Assembly: GCA_020626545.1 (NCBI GenBank) | Contig: JAHKZS010000072.1 | Coordinates: 1 to 5,799, forward strand | From: a bacterium | Lineage (GTDB): Bacteria; Bacillota; Clostridia; Oscillospirales; Acutalibacteraceae | DNA length: 5,799 nucleotides | Direction: 5' to 3' | Shown: piece by piece, positions 5,593 through 5,799 of the stretch | Layout: each line of letters opens with the position of its first letter | Position numbering within the stretch: the first letter of the stretch is position 1 | Position numbers and translations under genes: made by a program | The notes under the pieces: generated by a model | Seen by the model: the letters and a program-made list of their open reading frames with translations, nothing else | The model's database searches: none | What the model was told of the DNA's origin: nothing

Positions 5593-5799
5593 TCAGGTCT
5601 TATCGGCAGTTACACACATTTCTCGCTCGCACATGGAGCGGTTCTGACGAAGAATGTTTCCATCATCGGCAGTAATTCGTTCGGTAGCTTCAGCTTTTTG
5701 CCGTGCCATAGTTTTAGAAAAAGAAACCTTACGATTTTCGTATTTGCCTTTGTAACATTTATCTCTATGAGGGCATCCTTCGCAGCTTTCACATATGTA
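5593..5799 (-). pseudogene. IS1182-like transposase, truncated 3' portion, running off the window edge
   Basis: From the right edge the minus strand is open for 68 codons to a TGA at 5593-5595. The peptide begins YICESCEGCPHRDKC, a C-x2-C-x2-C-x5-C cluster typical of the C-terminal half of IS1182-family (DDE_Tnp_1_6-type) transposases. It continues with KGKYENRKVSF, KTMARQKAEA, and DDGNILRQNRSM, which correspond to the family's '(S/A)-(E/D)-(E/D)-G-x-x-L-R-x-N-R-S' block. In intact family members this block runs into a V-E-G-x-F-G segment and a FRRF...RGK ending. Here similarity stops abruptly after NRSM, and a short unrelated tail (CEREMCVTADKT) runs to the stop. About 75-90 C-terminal residues, including the glutamate expected to complete the DDE triad, appear lost, so the product should be inactive. 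The upstream part lies beyond the window. Family placement is from remembered motif patterns. Confidence 0.75.

Noticed and set aside
5610..5792. 60-codon minus-strand ATG reading frame
   Set aside because: It overlaps the transposase relic in another frame, has no recognisable motif and no good ribosome-binding site; the start-less frame with the Cys cluster is the real coding relic.
1..5799. CRISPR array, tRNA, rRNA or riboswitch
   Set aside because: I saw no regularly spaced repeats, cloverleaf pattern, conserved rRNA block or recognised riboswitch core on either strand.

Overview
The window looks like chromosome from a low-to-moderate GC Firmicute of the class Clostridia, probably a gut Oscillospiraceae/Ruminococcaceae-type anaerobe. 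The support is strong AGGAGG ribosome-binding sites, sigma-A-like promoters (TTGACA/TTGAAA with TACAAT), compact intrinsic terminators, a short-form CstA, and a secreted S41 peptidase carrying a lysine-rich bacterial Ig-like (Big_2-type) region. The placement is inferred from gene style only; there is no marker gene.

Layout, left to right. (1) Bases 1-99 are the 3' end of a plus-strand gene whose product ends in a lysine-rich beta-strand segment, followed by an intrinsic terminator. (2) A clear promoter drives cstA (228-1676), a polytopic pyruvate/peptide-type carbon-starvation transporter. (3) cstA converges on a two-gene minus-strand operon. It is read from an extended -10 promoter near 3022-3050 through an unrecognised multi-pass membrane protein (2336-2992) into a PrsW-type intramembrane metalloprotease (1695-2348, GTG start, 13-base overlap). 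One hairpin at 1684-1709 can serve both convergent units; its sequence also encodes the last residues and stop codon of the PrsW-like gene. (4) A 228-base divergent intergenic region holds both promoters, an inverted repeat that could be an operator, and a hairpin near the expected 5' end of the next mRNA. (5) A 697-residue secreted protein (3221-5314) follows: signal peptide, very basic Big_2-like region, stalk-like middle and S41 peptidase domain with an inserted EF-hand/dockerin-like calcium loop, then a terminator. (6) Bases 5360-5799 have no intact gene. They hold a 144-base segment bounded by 10-base inverted repeats, a perfect 14-bp hairpin, and on the minus strand the truncated C-terminal part of an IS1182-like transposase running off the right edge.

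The genes do not form a single pathway. Three of the five coding regions concern the envelope or outer surface (two secreted lysine-rich Ig-like proteins and the membrane protein/PrsW pair), beside a nutrient transporter. The membrane protein-PrsW pair is the most plausible little-described functional unit: a membrane protease translationally coupled to a membrane partner, with no sigma/anti-sigma gene in view. The right end looks like a decayed mobile-element landing zone.
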